A stretch of DNA of 64,000 nt from Chamaelirium japonicum (GCA_947650365.1 OX393557.1:55094972-55158971), one strand, 5' to 3'. Numbered from the stretch's first letter, positions 13,868 through 30,209 are shown. Program-made: numbers and translations. Notes: a model not told the origin generated them from the sequence alone.

Positions 13868-16800
13868 GGATCGTGCTAATGAATTAGAATGGATCTTACG
13901 AATGAATTAGAATGGATCGTACGAATGAATTAGAATGGATCGTACGAAGGAATTAGAATGGATCGTACGAAGGAATTAGAATGGATAGTACGAATGAATT
14001 AGAATGGATACCTTCGTGCAAATGAATTAGATTGGATCGTACGAATGAGTAAGAATGGATCGTACGAATGAAATAGAATGGATCGTATGAATGAATTAGA
14101 ATGGATCGTGCGAATGAATTAGAATGGATCGTACGAATGAATTAGAATAGATTGTGCGAATGAATTAGAATAGATTGTGCGGATGAATTAGAATGGATCG
14201 TACGAATGAATTAGAATGGATCGTACGAATGAATTAGAATGGATCGTACGAATGAATTAGAATGGATCGTACGAATGAATTAGAATGGATCGTATGAATG
14301 AATTAGAATCGATCGTGCGAATGAATTAGAATGGATCGTACGAATGAATTAGAATGGATACATTCGTGCGAATCCATTCTATTTCTTTCGTACGATCCAT
14401 TCTAATTCATTCGCACGATCGATTCTAATTCATTCATACGATCCATTCTAATTCATTCATACGATCCATTCTAATTCATTCGTACGATCCATTCTAATTC
14501 ATTCGTACGATCCATTCTAATTCATTCGCACAATCTATTCTAATTCATTCGCACAATTCATTCTATTTCATTCGTACGATCCATTCTAATTCATTCGTAT
14601 GATCTATTCTAATTTATTCGCATGATCCATTATAATTCAATCATACGATCCAATCTAATTCATTCGTACGATCCATTCTAATTCTTTCGCACGAATGTAT
14701 CAACTCTAATTCATTCATACGATCCATTCTAATTCATTCATACATGTACGAATGAATTAGAATGGATACATTCGTGCGAATGAATTAGAATGGATCGTAT
14801 GAATAAATTAGAATGGATCGTACGAATGAATTAGAATAGCTTGTGCAAATGAATTAGAATGGATCGTACGAATGAATTAGAATGGATCTAGGAATGGATC
14901 GTACGAATGAGTAAGAATGGATCGTACGAATGAAATAGAATGGATTGTACGAATGAATTAGAATGGATACATTCGTGCGAATGAATTAGGATGGATCGTA
15001 CGAATGAATTAGAATGGATCGTGCGAATGAATTAGAATGGATCGTACGAATGAATTAGAATGGATCGTGCGAATGAATTAGAATGGATCGTATGCATGAA
15101 TTAGAATGGATCGTGCGAATGAATTAGAATGGATCGTACAAATGAATTAGAATGGATCGTACGAAGGAATTAGAATGGATCGTATGAATGGATGCGAATG
15201 GATCGTGCGAATGAATTAGAATGGATTGTTCGAATGAATTAGAATGGATCGTACGAATAAATTAGAATTGATCGTATGAATGACTTAGAATGAATCGTAC
15301 GAATGAATTAGAATGGATCGTACGAATGAATTAGAATGGATCGTACGAATGAATTAGAATGGATCGTACGAATGAATTAGAATGGATACATTCGTGCGAA
15401 AGAATTAGAATGGATCGTATGAATGAATTAGATTGGATCGTATTAATGAATTAGAATGGATCGTGCGAATGAATTAGAATTGATCGTACGAATGAATTAG
15501 AATGGATCGTACAAATGACTTAGAATGGATCGTTCGAATGAATTAGAATAGATTGTGCGAATGAATTAGAATGGATCGTACAAATGAATTAGAAAGGATA
15601 CATTCGTGCGAATGAATTAGAATGGATCGTATGAGTGTGAATGAATTAGAATGGATCGTGCGAATGAATTAGAATGGATACATTCGTGTGAATCCATTCT
15701 ATTTCATTCGTACGATCCATTCTAATTCATTCGCACGATCCATTCTAATTCATTCATACGATCCATTCTAATTCATTCGTACGATCCATTCTAATTCATT
15801 CGTACGATCCATTTTAATTCATTTGCACAATCTATTCTAATTCATTCGTACGATCCATTCTAATTCATTCGCACGATCCATTCTAATTCATTCATACGAT
15901 CCATTCTATTTCATTCGTACGATCCATTCTTACTCATTCGTACGATCCATTCTAATTCATTTGCACGAAGGTATCCATTCTAATTCATTCGTACTATCCA
16001 TTCTAATTCCTTCGTACGATCCATTCTAATTCCTTCGTACGATCCATTCTAATTCATTCGCACGATCCATTCTAATTCATTCATACGATCCATTCTATTT
16101 CATTCGTACGATCCATTCTTACTCATTCGTACGATCCATTCTAATTCATTTGCACGAAGGTATCCATTCTAATTCATTCGTACTATCCATTCTAATTCCT
16201 TCGTACGATCCATTCTAATTCATTAGAATGGATCGTACGAATGAGTAAGAATGGATCGTACGAATGAATTAGAATGGATTGAATTAGAATGAATCGTACG
16301 AATGAATTAGAATGGATCGTACGAATGAATTAGAATGGATCGTACGAATGAATTAGAATGGATTGAATTAGAATGAATCGTACGAATGAATTAGAATGAA
16401 TCATACCGTACGAATGAATTAGAATGGATCATACGAAGGAATTAGAATGGATCGTACGAATGAATTAGAATGGATCGTACGAATGAATTAGAATGGATCG
16501 TACGAAGGAATTAGAATGGATCGTACGAAGGAATTAGAATGGATAGTACGAATGAATTAGAATGGATATCTTCGTGCAAATGAATTAGAATGGATCGTAC
16601 GAATGAGTAAGAATGGATCATACGAATGAAATAGAATGGATCGTATGAATGAATTAGAATGGATCGTGCGAATGAATTAGAATGGATCGTAAGAATGAAT
16701 TAGAATAGATTGTGCGAATGAATTAGAATGGATCGTACGAATGAATTAGAATGGATCGTACGAATGAATTAGAATGGATCGTATGAATGAATTAGAATGG

Positions 16801-19800
16801 ATCGTGCGAATGAATTAGAATGGATCGTACGAATGAAATAGAATGGATTCACACGAATGTATCAATTCTAATTCATTCGTACGATCTATTCTAATTCATT
16901 CGTACAATCCATTCTAATTCATTCGCACGTCCATTCTAATTCATTCGTACAATCCATTCTAATTCATTCGCACGATCCAATCTAATTCATTCGTACGATC
17001 CATTCTAATTCATTCATACATGTACGAATGAATTAGAATGGATACATTCGTGCGAATGAATTAGAATGGATCGTATGAATGAATTAGATTGGATCGTATG
17101 CATGAATTAGAATGGATCGTGCGAATGAATGAGAATGGATCGTACGAATGAATTAGAATGGATCGAACGAATGAATTAGAATGGATACATTCGTGCAAAA
17201 GAATTAGAATGGATTGTATGAATGAATTAGAATGGATCGTACGAATGAATTAGAATGGATCGTATGAATGATTTAGAATGGATCGTATGAATGAAATAGA
17301 ATGGATCGTACGAATGAATTAGAATGGATTGTGCGAATGAATTAGAATGGATCGTACGAATGAATTAGAATGGATCGTACGAAGGAATTAGAATGGATAG
17401 TACGAATGAATTAGAATGGATACCTTCGTGCAAATGAAATAGAATGGATCGTACGAATGAATTAGAATAGATTGTGCGAATGGATTAGAATGGATCATAC
17501 GATTGAGTAAGAATGGATTGTACGAATGAAATAGAATAGATCGTACGAATGAATTAGAATGGATCGTACGAATGAATTAGAATGGATCGTTCGAATGAAT
17601 TTGAATAGATTGTGCGAATGAATTAGAATGGATCGTACGAATGAATTAGAATGGATCGTGCGAATAAATTAGAATGGATCGTATGAATGAATTAGAATGG
17701 ATCGTGCGAATGAATTAGAATATGGATCGTACGAAGGAATTAGAATGGATCGTACGAATGAATTCGAATTTATTGTACGAATGAAATAGAATGGATCGTA
17801 CGAATGAATTAGAATGGATCGTGCGAATGAATTAGAATGGATCGTACGAATGAATTGGAATGGATACATTCGTGCGAATGAATTAGAATGGATCGTACGA
17901 ATGAAATAGAATGGATCGTTTGAGTGAATTAGAATAGATTGTGCGAATGAATTAGAATGGATCGTACGAATGAATTAGAATGGATCGTGCGAATAAATTA
18001 GAATGGATCGTATGAATGAATTAGAATGGATCGTGCGAATGAATTAGAATATAAATCGTACGAATGAATTAGAATAGATTGTGCGAATGAATTAGAATGG
18101 ATCGTATGAATGAATTAGAATGGATCGTACCATCTATTCTAATTCATTCATGCAATCCATTCTAATTCATTCGTACGAAGGAATTAGAAAGGATCGTACG
18201 AATGAATTAGAATGGATCGTACGAATGAATTAGAAAGGATACATTCGAATTCATTCGTACGATCCATTCTAATTCATTCGTACGATCTATATTCTAATTC
18301 ATTCGCACGATCCATTCTAATTCATTCGTACGATCCATTCTAATTCATTCGCACGATCCATTCTAATTCATTCGCACGATCCATTCTAATTCATTCATAC
18401 AATCCATTCTAATTCTTTTGCACGAATGTATCCATTCTAATTCATTCGTACGATCCATTCTAATTCATTCGTACGATCCATTCTAATTCATTCGCACGAA
18501 TGTATCAACTCTAATTCATTCGTACGATCCATTCTAATTCATTCATACATGTACGAATGAATTAGAATGGATACATTCGTGCGAATGAATTAGAATGGAT
18601 CGTGCGAATGAATTAGAATGGATCGTACGAATGAATTAGAATGGATCGTATGAATGAATTAGAATGGACCGTACGAATGAATTAGAATAGATTGTGCGAA
18701 TAAATTAGAATGGATCGTACGAATGAATTAGAATGGATCGTACGAATGAATTAGAATGGATCGTGCGAATGAATTAGAATGGATCGTACGAATGAAATAG
18801 AATGGATTCGCACGAATGTATCCATTCTAATTCATTCGTACGATCCATTCTAATTCATTCGTACAATCCATTCTAATTCATTCGCACGACCCATTCGCAT
18901 TCACTCAAACGATCCATTCTAATTCATTCATATGATCCATTCATTAATCATTCGCATGAATGTATCCATTCTAATTCATTCGTATGATCCATTCTAATTC
19001 ATTCGTACGATCCATTCTTACTCATTCGTACGATCCATTCTAATTCATTCGTTCGATCCATTCTAATTCATTCGTACGATCCATACTAATTCATTCGCAC
19101 GATCCATTCTAATTCATGCGAATGAATTAGAATGGATTGTGCGAATGAATTAGAATGGATCGTACGAATGAAATAGAATGGATTCGCATGAATGTATCCA
19201 TTCTAATTCATTCGTATGATCCATTCTAATTCATTCATACGATCCATTCTAATTCATTCGTACGATCCACTCTAATTCATTCGTACGATCCATTCTAATT
19301 CATTCGCACAATCTATTCTAATTCATTCGTACGATCCATTCTAATTCATTCGCACGATCCATTCTAATTCATTTATACGATCCATTCTATTTCATTCATA
19401 CGATCCATTCTTACTCATTCGTACGATCCATTCTAATTCATTTGCATGAAGGTATCCATTCTAATTCATTCGTACGATCCATTCTAATTCATTCGCACGA
19501 TCCATTCTAATTCATTCATACGATCCATTCTATTTCATTCGTACGATCCATTCTAATTCATTCGCACGATCCATTCTAATTCATTCATACGATCAATTCT
19601 AATTCATTCGTACGATCCATTCTAATTCATTCATACGATCAATTCTAATTCATTCGCACGATCCATTCTAATTCATTCATACGATCCATTCTATTTCATT
19701 CGTACGATCCATTCTTACTCATTCGTACGATCCATTCTAATTCATTTGCACGAAGGTATTCATTCTTACTCATTCGCACAATCCATTCTAATTCATTCGC

Positions 19801-19918
19801 ACAAATGTATCCATTCTAATTCATTCGTACGATCCATTCTAATTCATTCATATGATCCACTCTAATTCATTCATACGATCCATTCTAATTCATTCGTACG
19901 ATCCATTCTAATTCATTC
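13868..19918. repeat. Higher-order satellite unit, copy B (~6.05 kb)
   Basis: Second copy of the unit described at 7156-13867, in direct orientation. TACATGTA junctions lie at 14741, 17017 and 18546, offset by 6057, 6097 and 6097 bp from those of copy A. Small local length changes move the offset between about 6048 and 6098 bp along the unit. Plus blocks are about 13871-14365, 14746-15685, 16226-16850, 17024-18128, 18176-18243, 18553-18805 and 19119-19188. Identity to copy A is high by eye, with scattered substitutions. Confidence 0.85.
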
Positions 19919-20420
19919 GGATCGTGCGAATGAATTAGAATGGATCTTACGAATGAATTAGAATAGATCGTACGAATGAATTAGAATGGATCGTACGAAG
20001 GAATTAGAATGGATCGTACGAAGGAATTAGAATGGATAGTACGAATGAATTAGAATGGATACCTTCGTGCAAATGAATTAGATTGGATCGTACGAATGAG
20101 TAAGAATGGATCGTACGAATGAAATAGAATGGATCGTATGAATGAATTAGAATGGATCGTGCGAATGAATTAGAATGGATCGTACGAATGAATTAGAATA
20201 GATTGTGCGAATGAATTAGAATAGATTGTGCGGATGAATTAGAATGGATCGTACGAATGAATTAGAATGGATCGTACGAATGAATTAGAATGGATCGTAC
20301 GAATGAATTAGAATGGATCGTATGAATGAATTAGAATGGATCGTATGAATGAATTAGAATCGATCGTGCGAATGAATTAGAATGGATCGTACGAATGAAT
20401 TAGAATGGATACATTCGTGC
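19919..20420 (+). repeat. Higher-order satellite unit, partial copy C
   Basis: The start of a third copy. It opens with the same ATTCGGATCGTG junction as copies A and B and follows copy B's 13868-14360 region, including the unusual GTGCGGATGAATTAG monomer near 20230. It departs at about 20420, where copy B turns into inverted monomers and this copy stays in the plus orientation. Confidence 0.75.
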
Positions 20421-20559
20421 GAATGAATTAGAATGGATCATACGAACGAATTAGAATGGATCGTACGAATGAATTAGAATGGATCGTACGAATGAATTAG
20501 AATGGATCGTACGAATGAATTAGAATGGATACATCCGTGCGAATGAATTAGAATGGATC

Positions 20560-20710
20560 ATACGAATGAATTAGAGTTGATATATTCGTGTGAATGAATT
20601 AAAATGGATAATACGAATGAGTAAGAATGGATCGTAGAATTAGAATGTATCGTATGAATGAATTAGAATGGATACATACGAATGAATTAGAATGGATCGT
20701 ATGAATGAAT
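20560..20710 (+). repeat. Empty-site relative of the retrotransposon target, 1
   Basis: Reads TAATACGAATGAGTAAGAAT then GGATCGTAGAATTAGAATG, with no insertion. The left half matches the left flank of the element and the right half its right flank, including GGATACATACGAATGAATTAG further on. The single GAATT (20637-20641) corresponds to the duplicated one. Confidence 0.85.
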
Positions 20711-23700
20711 TAGAATGGATCATGTGAATGAATTAGAATGGATCGTACGAATGAAATAGAATGGATCGTATGAATGAATTAGAATGGATCGCACGAATGA
20801 ATTAGAATGGATCGTACGAATGAATTAGAATGGATACATTCGTGCCAATGAATTAGAATGGATCGTACGAATGAGTAAGAATGGATCGTACGAATGAAAT
20901 AGAATGGATTGTACGAATGAATTAGAATGGATTCATTCGTGCGAATGAATTAGAATGGATCGTATGAATGAATTAGAGTGGATACATTCGTACAAATGAA
21001 TTAGAACGGATCGTACGAATGAATTAGAATGGATACATTCATACAAATGAATTAGAATGGATCGTATGAATGAATTAGAATGGATCGTGCGAATAAATTA
21101 GAATGGATCGTATGAATGAATTAGAATAGATTGTGCGAATGAATTAGAATGGATCGTGCGAATAAATTAGAATGGATCGTATGAATGAATTAGAATGGAT
21201 CGTGCGAATGAATTAGAATATGGATCGTACGAAGGAATTAGAATGGATCGTACGACTGAATTCGAATGTATCCTTTCTAATTCATTCGTACGATCCATTC
21301 TAATTCCTTCGTACATTCCTTTCTAATTCATTCGTACGATCCATTCTAATTCATTCGCACGATCCATTCTAATTCATTCGTACGATCCAATCTAATTCAT
21401 TCGTACGATCCATTCTAATTCATTAGCATGATCCATTCTAATTCATTCGTACGATTCATTCTAATTCAATCCATTCTAATTCATTCGTACGATCCATTCT
21501 AATTCATTCGTACAATCCATTCTAATTCATTCACACGATCCATTCTAATTCTTTCATACGATCCATTCTATTTCATTCATACGATCCATTCTTACTCATT
21601 CGTACGATCCATTCTTACTCATTCGTACGATCCATTCTTACTCATTCGTACGATCCATTCTAATTCATTCGTACGACCCATTCTAATTCATTCGTACGAT
21701 CCATTCTAATTCATTAGCATGATCCAAATTCATTCATCCGTACGATCCATTCTTATCGCACGATCCATTCTAATTCATTCGTACGATCCATTCTAATTCA
21801 TTCGCACAATCTATTCTAATTCATTCGTACGATCCATTCTAATTCATTCGCACGATCTATTCTAATTCATTCATACGATCCATTCTAATTCATTAATACG
21901 ATCCAATCTAATTCATTAATACGATCCATTCTAATTCATTCGTACAATCCATTCTAATTCATTCGCACGATCTATTCTAATTCATTCATACAATCCATTC
22001 TAATTCTTTTGCACGAATGTATCCATTCTAATTCATTCGTACGATCCATTCTAATTCATTCGTACGATCCATTCTAATTTATTCGCACAATCCATTCTAA
22101 TTCATTCACACTCATACGATCCATTCTAATTCATTCGCACGAATGTATCCTTTCTAATTCATTCGTACGATCCATTCTAATTCATTCGCACAATCTATTC
22201 TAATTCATTCGAACGATCCATTCTAAGTCATCTGTACGATCCATTCTAATTCATTCGTACGATCCATTCTAATTCATTCGCACGATCCATTCTATTTCAT
22301 TCGTACGATCCATTCTAATTCATTCGCACGAATGTATCCATTCCAATTCATTCGTACGATCCATTCTAATTCATTCGCACAATCTATTCTAATTCATTCG
22401 TACGATCAATTCTAATTCATTCGCACGTATCCATTCTCATTCATTCATACGATCCATTCTATTTCATTCGTACGATCCATTCTTACTCATTCGTACGATC
22501 CAATCTAATTCATTCGTACGATCCATTCTAATTCATTCGTACGATCCATTCTAATTCATTCGCACAATCTATACGTTCCATTCTAATTCATTCGTAAGAT
22601 CCATTCTAATTCATTTGCACGATCCATTCTAATTCATTAATACGATCCAATCTAATTCATTCGTATGATCCATTCTAATTCATTCGTACATTCCATTCTA
22701 ATTCATTCGCACGATCCATTTGCATTCACTCAAACGATCCATTCTAATTCATTCATATGATCCATTCTAATTCATTCGCACGAATGTATCCATTCTATTT
22801 CATTCGTACGATCCATTCTAATTCATTCGTACGATCCATTCTTACTCATTCGTACGATCCATTCTAATTCATTTGCACGAAGGTATCCATTCTACTTCAT
22901 TCGTACTATCCATTCTAATTCCTTCGTACGATCCATTCTAATTCATTCGTATGATCCATTCTAATTCATTCGTACGATCCATTCTAATTCATTCGTACGA
23001 TCCATTCTAATTCATTCGTACGATTCATTCTAATTCATTCGCACGATCCATTCTAATTCATTCATACGATCCATTCTAATTCATTCGTATGTATCCATTC
23101 TAATTCATTCATACGATCCATTCTAATTCTACGATCCATTCTTACTCATTCGTATTATCCATTTTAATTCATTCGCACGAATGTATCAACTCTAATTCAT
23201 TCGTATGATCCATTCTAATTCATCCGCACGAATGTATCCATTCTAATTCATTCGTACGATCCATTCTAATTCATTCGTACGATCCATTCTAATTCATTCG
23301 TACGATCTATTCTAATTCCTTCGTATGATCCATTCTAATTCATTCGCACGAATGTATCCATTCTAATTCATTCGTACGATCCATTCTAATTCATTCGCAC
23401 GATCCATTCTAATTCATTCATACGATCCATTCTATTTCATTCGTACGATCCATTCTTACTCATTCGTACGATCCATTCTAATTCATTCGCACGATCCATT
23501 CTAATTCATTCGTACGATCCCTTCTATTTCATTCATATGATCCATTCTAATTCATTCATACGATCCATTCTAATTCATTCGCACGATCCATTCTAATTCA
23601 TTCGTACGATCGATTCTAATTCATTCATACGATCCATTCTAATTCATTCGCACGAATATATCCATTCTAATTAGAATGGATCGTACGAATGAATTAGAAT

Positions 23701-26700
23701 AGATTGTGCGAATGAATTAGAATGGATCGTACGAATGAATTCGAATGTATCCTTTCTAATTCATTCGTACGATCCATTCTAATTCATTCGCACGATCCAT
23801 TCTAATTCATTCGTACGATCCATTCTAATGCATTCGTACAATCCATTCTAATTCATTCTCAAGATCCATTCTAATTCATTCGTACGATTCATTCTAATTC
23901 AATCCATTCTACTTCATTCGTACGATCCATTGATACATACGTGCGAATGAATTAGAATGGATCGTATGAATGAATTAGAATGGATCGTGCGAATGAATTA
24001 TAATGGATCGTATGAATGAATTAGAATGGATCGTGCGAATGAATTAGAATGGATCGTATGAATGAAATAGAATGGATTCGCATGAATGTATCTATTCTAA
24101 TTCATTCGTACGATCCATTCTAATTCATTCGTATGATCTATTCTAATTCATTCGCATCATCCATTATAATTCATTCATACGATCCAATCTAATTCATTCG
24201 TACGATCCATTCTAATTCATTCGCACAAATGTATAAACTCTAATTCATTCGTACGATCCATTCTAATTCATTCATACATGTACGAATGAATTAGAATGGA
24301 TACATTCGTGCGAATGAATTAGAATGGATCGTATGAATGAATTAGATTGGATCGTATGCATGAATTAGAATGGATCGTGCGAATGAATTAGAATGGATCG
24401 TACGAATGAATTAGAATGGATCGAACGAATGAATTAGAATGGATCGTACGAATGAGTAAGAATGGATCGTACGAACGAATTAGAATGGATCGTGTGAATG
24501 AATTAGAATGGATACATTCGTGCGAATGAATTAGAATGGATCATATGAATGAATTAGAATGGATCGTTTGAGTGAATACGAATGGATCGTGCGAATGAAT
24601 TAGAATGGATTGTACGAATGAATTAGAATGGATCATACGAATGAATTAGAATGGATACATTCGTGTGAATCCATTCTATTTCATTCGTACGATCCATTCT
24701 AATTCATTCGCACGATCCATTCTAAATCATTCATACGATCCATTCTAATTCATTCGTACGATCCATTCTAATTCATTCGTACGATCCATTCTAATTCATT
24801 CGTACAATCCATTCTAATTCATTCGCACAATCTATTCTAATTCATTCGTACGATCCATTCTAATTTATTCGCACGATCCATTCTAATTCATTCATACGAT
24901 CCATTCTAATTCATTCGTACGATCCATTCTAATTCATTCGCATGATCCATTCTAATTCATTCATACGATCCATTCTAATTTATTCGCACGATCCATTCTA
25001 ATTCATTCATACGATTCATTCTAATTCATTCGTACGATCCATTCTAATTCATTCGCATGATCCATTCTAATTCATTCATACGATCCATTCTATTTCATTC
25101 GCACGATCCATTCTAATTCATTCGCACGATCCATTCTAATTCCTTCGTTTGATCCATTCTAATTCATTCGTACGATTCATTCTAATTCAATCCATTCTAA
25201 TTCATTCGTACGATTCATTCTAATTCAATCCATTCTAATTCATTCGTACGATCCATTCTTACTCATTCGCACGATCCATTGTAATTCAATCCATTCTAAT
25301 TAGAATGGATCGTACGAATGAATTAGAATGGATCGTACGAATGAATTAGAATGGATTGAATTAGAATGAATCGTACGAATGAATTAGAATGAATCATACC
25401 GTACGAATGAATTAGAATGGATCGTGCGAATGAATTAGAATGGATCGTATGAATGAATTAGAATGGATTGAATTAGAATGAATCGTACGAATGAATTAGC
25501 ATTGATCGTGCTAATGAATTAGAATGGAACGTACGAATGAATTAGAATGGATCGTAGAATGGATCGTATGAATGAATTAGAATGGATCGTATGAATGAAT
25601 TAGAATAGATTGTGCGAATGGATTAGAATAGATCATACGATTGAGTAAGAATGGATTGTACGAATGAAATAGAATAGATCGTACGAATGAATTAGAATGG
25701 ATCGTACGAATGAATTAGATTGGATCGTTCGAATGAATTAGAATAGATTGTGCGAATGAATTAGAATGGATCGTACGAATGAATTAGAATGGATCATGCG
25801 AATAAATTAGAATGGATCGTATGAATGAATTAGAATGGATCGTGCGAATGAATTAGAATGGATCGTACGAATGAATTAGAATGGATCGTACGAATGAATT
25901 AGAATGGATCGTACGAATGAGTAAGAATGGATCGTACAAATGAAATAGAATGGATCGTATGAATGAATTAGAATGGATACGTGCGAATGAATTAGAATTG
26001 ATCGTACGAATGAATTAGAATAGATTGTGCGAATGAATTAGAATGGATCGTACGAATGAATTGGAATGGATACATTCGTGCGAATGAATTAGAATGGATC
26101 GTACCAATGAAATAGAATGGATCGTGCGAATGAATTAGAATGGATCGTACGAATGAATTAGAATGGATCATACGAATGAATTAGAATGGATCGTGCGAAT
26201 GAATTAGAATGGATCATATGAATGATTTGGAATGGATCATACGAAGGAATTAGAATGGATCGTGCGAATAAATTAGAATGGATCGTATGAATGAATTAGA
26301 AGGGATCGTATGAATGAATTAGAATGGATCGTAGTAATGAATTAGAATGGATCCTACGAATGAATTAGAATAGATTGTGCGAATGAATTAGAATGGATCT
26401 GGATCGTGTATCCATTCTAATTCATTCGTACGACCCATTCTAATTCATTCGTACGATCCATTCTAATTCATTCGCACGATCCATTCTAATTCATTCGTAC
26501 GATCCATTCTAATTCCTTCGTACGATCCATTCTAATTCATTCGTACGATCCATTCTAATTCCTTCATATGATCCATTCTAATTCATTCGTATGGTATGAT
26601 TCATTCTAATTCATTCGTACGATTCATTCTAATTCAATCCATTCTAATTCATTCGTACGATCCATTCTAATTCATTCGTACGATCCATTCTAATTCATTC

Positions 26701-28894
26701 GTACGATTCATTCTAATTCAATCCATTCTAATTCATTCGTACGATCCATTCTTACTCATTCGTACGATCCATTCTAATTCATTCGCACGAATAAATCCAT
26801 TCTAATTCATTCGTATGATCTATTCTAATTCATTCGCATGAATGTATCCATTCTAATTCATTCGTACGATCCATTCTATCTCGTTCGTACAATCCATTCT
26901 ATTTCACTCGTATGATCCATTCTAATTCATTCGCACGATCCATTCTAATTCATTCGTACGATCCATTCTAATTCATTCGTACGATCGATTCTAATTCATT
27001 CGTACGATCCATTCTAATTCATTCGCACAATCTATTCTAATTCATTCGTACGATCCATTCTAATTCATTCGCACGATCCATTCTAATTCATTCATACGAT
27101 CCATTCTATTTCATTCGTACGATCCATTCTTACTTATTCGTATGATACATTCTAATTCATTTGCACGAAGGTATCCATTCTAATTCATTCGTACCATCCA
27201 TTCCAATTCCTTCGTACGATCCATTCTAATTCCTTCGTACGATCCATTCTAATTCATTCGTTCGATCCATTCTAATTCATTCGTACGATCCATTCTAATT
27301 CCTTCGTATGATCCATTCTAATTCATTCATACGATCCAATCTAATTCATTCATACGATCCATTTAAATTCATTAATACGATCCAATCTAATTCATACGAT
27401 CCATTCTAATTCATTCGTAAGATCCATTCTAATTCATTCATACGATCTATTCTAATTCATTCATACAATCCATTCTAATTCCTTCGTATGATCCATTCTA
27501 ATTCATTCATACGATCCATTCTAATTCATTCGAACGATCTATTCTATTTCATTCATACGATCCATTCTAATTCATTAATACGATCCATTCTAATTCATTC
27601 GCACGATCCATTCTAATTCATTCACACTCATACGATCCATTCTAATTCATTCGTACGAATGAATTAGAGTGGATACATTCGTACAAATGAATTAGAATGG
27701 ATCGTATGAATGAATTAGAGTGGATACATTCATACAAATGAATTAGACTGGATCGTACGAATGAATTAGAATGGATACATTCGTGCGAATGAATTAGAAT
27801 GGATCATATGAATGAATTAGAATGGATCGTATGAATGAATTAGAATGGATCGTGCGAAGGAATTAGAATGGATTGTATGAATGAATTAGAATAGATCGTA
27901 TGAATGAATTAGAATGGATCGTGCGAATGAATTAGAATGGATCGTACGAATGAATTAGAATGGATCGTACGAAGGAATTAGAATGGATCGTACGAAGGAA
28001 TTAGAATGGATACCTTCGTGCAAATGAATTAGAATGGATCGTACGAATGAGTAAGAATGGATCGTACGAATGAAATAGAATGGATCGTATGAATGAATTA
28101 GAATGGATCGTGCGAATGAATTAGAATGGATCGTACGAATGAATTAGAATGGATACATTGATGCGAATGAATTAGAATGGATCGTATGAATGAATTAGAA
28201 TGGATCGTGCGAATGAATTAGAATGGATCGTACGAATGTATTAGATTGGATCATACGAATGAATTAGAATGGATCATACGAATGAATTAGAATGGATCAT
28301 GCGAATGAATTAGAATGGATCATATGAATGAATTAGAATGGATCATACGAAGGAATTAGAATGGATCGTGCGAATAAATTAGAATAGATCGTATGAATGA
28401 ATTAGAATAGATTGTGTGAATGAATTAGAATGGATCGTATGAATGAATTAGAATGGATTGTATGAGTGAATTAGAATGGATATGAAGGAATTAGAATGGA
28501 TCGTACGAAGGAATTAGAATGGAGAATGGATCGTGCGAATGAATTAGAATGGATCGTGCGATAAGAATGGATCGTACAGATAAATGAATTTGGATCGTGC
28601 TAATGAATTAGAATGGATCGTACGAATGAATTAGAATGGATCGTACGAATGAGTAGGAATGGATCGTACGAATGAAATAGAATGGATCGTATGAATGAAT
28701 TAGAATGGATCGTGCGAATGAATTAGAATGGATCGTACGAATGAATCAGAATGGATCATACGAAGGAATTAGAATGGATCGTACGAATGAATTAGAATGG
28801 ATCGTACGAATGAATTAGAATGGATCGTACGAATGAATTAGAATGGATACATTCGTTCGAATGAATTAGAATGGATCATACGAATGAATTAGAC

Positions 28895-29015
28895 TTGATA
28901 CATTCGTGTGAATGAATTAAAATGGATAATACGAATGAGTAAGAATGGATCGTAGAATTAGAATGGATCGTATGAATGAATTAGAATGGATACATACAAA
29001 TGAATTAGAATGGAT
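28895..29015 (+). repeat. Empty-site relative of the retrotransposon target, 2
   Basis: A second uninterrupted copy: TAATACGAATGAGTAAGAAT, then GGATCGTAGAATTAGAATGG, with the single GAATT at 28955-28959. At the base after GAATTAGAATG it agrees with the right flank (GGATCG) better than the copy at 20637 does (TATCG). Confidence 0.85.
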
Positions 29016-30209
29016 CGTATGAATGAATTAGAATGGATCGTGCGAATGAATTAGAATAGATCGTACGAATAAAATAGAATGGATCGTATGAATGAATTAG
29101 AATAGATTGTGCGAATGGATTAGAATGGATCATACGATTGAGTAAGAATGGATTGTACGAATGAAATAGAATAGATCGTACGAATGAATTAGAATGGATC
29201 GTATGAATGAATTAGAATGGATCGTGCGAATGAATTAGAATGGATCGTACGAATGAATTAGAATGGATCGTATGAATGAATTAGAATGGATCGTAGTAAT
29301 GAATTAGAATGGATCCTACGAATGAATTAGAATAGATTGTGCGAATGAATTAGAATGGATCTGGATCGTGTATCCATTCTAATTCATTCGTACGACCCAT
29401 TCTAATTCATTCGCACGATCCATTCTAATTCATTCGTACGATCTAATCTATTTCATTCGTACAATCCATTCTAATTCATTCATACGATCCAATCTAATTC
29501 ATTCATACGATCCATTCTAATTCATTCGTACGATCTATTCTATTTCATTCATACGATCCATTCTAATTCGTTTGTACGATCCTTTCTAATTCCTTCGTAC
29601 GATCCATTCTATTTCATTCGTATGACCCATTCTAATTCATAAGTACAATCCATTCTAGTTCATTCAAACGATCCATTCTAATTTATTCGTACGATCCATT
29701 CTAATTCATTCGCACGATCCATTCTAATTCATTCATACGATCCAATCTAATTCATTCATACGATCCATTCTAATTCATTCGTATAATCCATTCTAATTCA
29801 TTCGCACGATCCATTCTAATTCATTCGTATGATTCATTCTAATTCAATCCATTCTAATTCATTCGTACGATCCATTGATACATTCGTGCGAATGAATTAG
29901 AATGGATCGTATGAATGAATTAGAGTGGATACATTCGTACAAATGAATTAGAATGGATCGTACGAATGAATTAGAATGGATACATTCGTGCGAATGAATT
30001 AGAATGGATCATATGAATGAATTAGAATGGATCGTTTGAGTGAATTAGAATAGATTGTGCGAATGAATTAGAATGGATCGTACGAATGAATTAGAATGGA
30101 TCATGCGAATAAATTAGAATGGATCGTATGAATGAATTAGAATGGATCGTGCGAATGAATTAGAATATAGATCGTACGAATGAATTAGAATGGATCGTGC
30201 GAATGAATT

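Larger units (their letters stand above)
20421..30209. repeat. Satellite segment with longer mixed blocks
   Basis: Approximate layout: plus 20421-21263; minus 21264-23665 (2.4 kb with little interruption); plus 23666-23745; minus to 23930; plus to 24073; minus to 24280; plus to 24665; minus to 25295; plus to 26408; minus to 27655; plus 27656-29373; minus to 29880; plus to 30209. The stretches around 20550-20710 and 28900-29010 are uninterrupted relatives of the retrotransposon target site. The inversion junction GGATCTGGATCGTGTATCC occurs at about 26398 and 29359. Confidence 0.8.
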
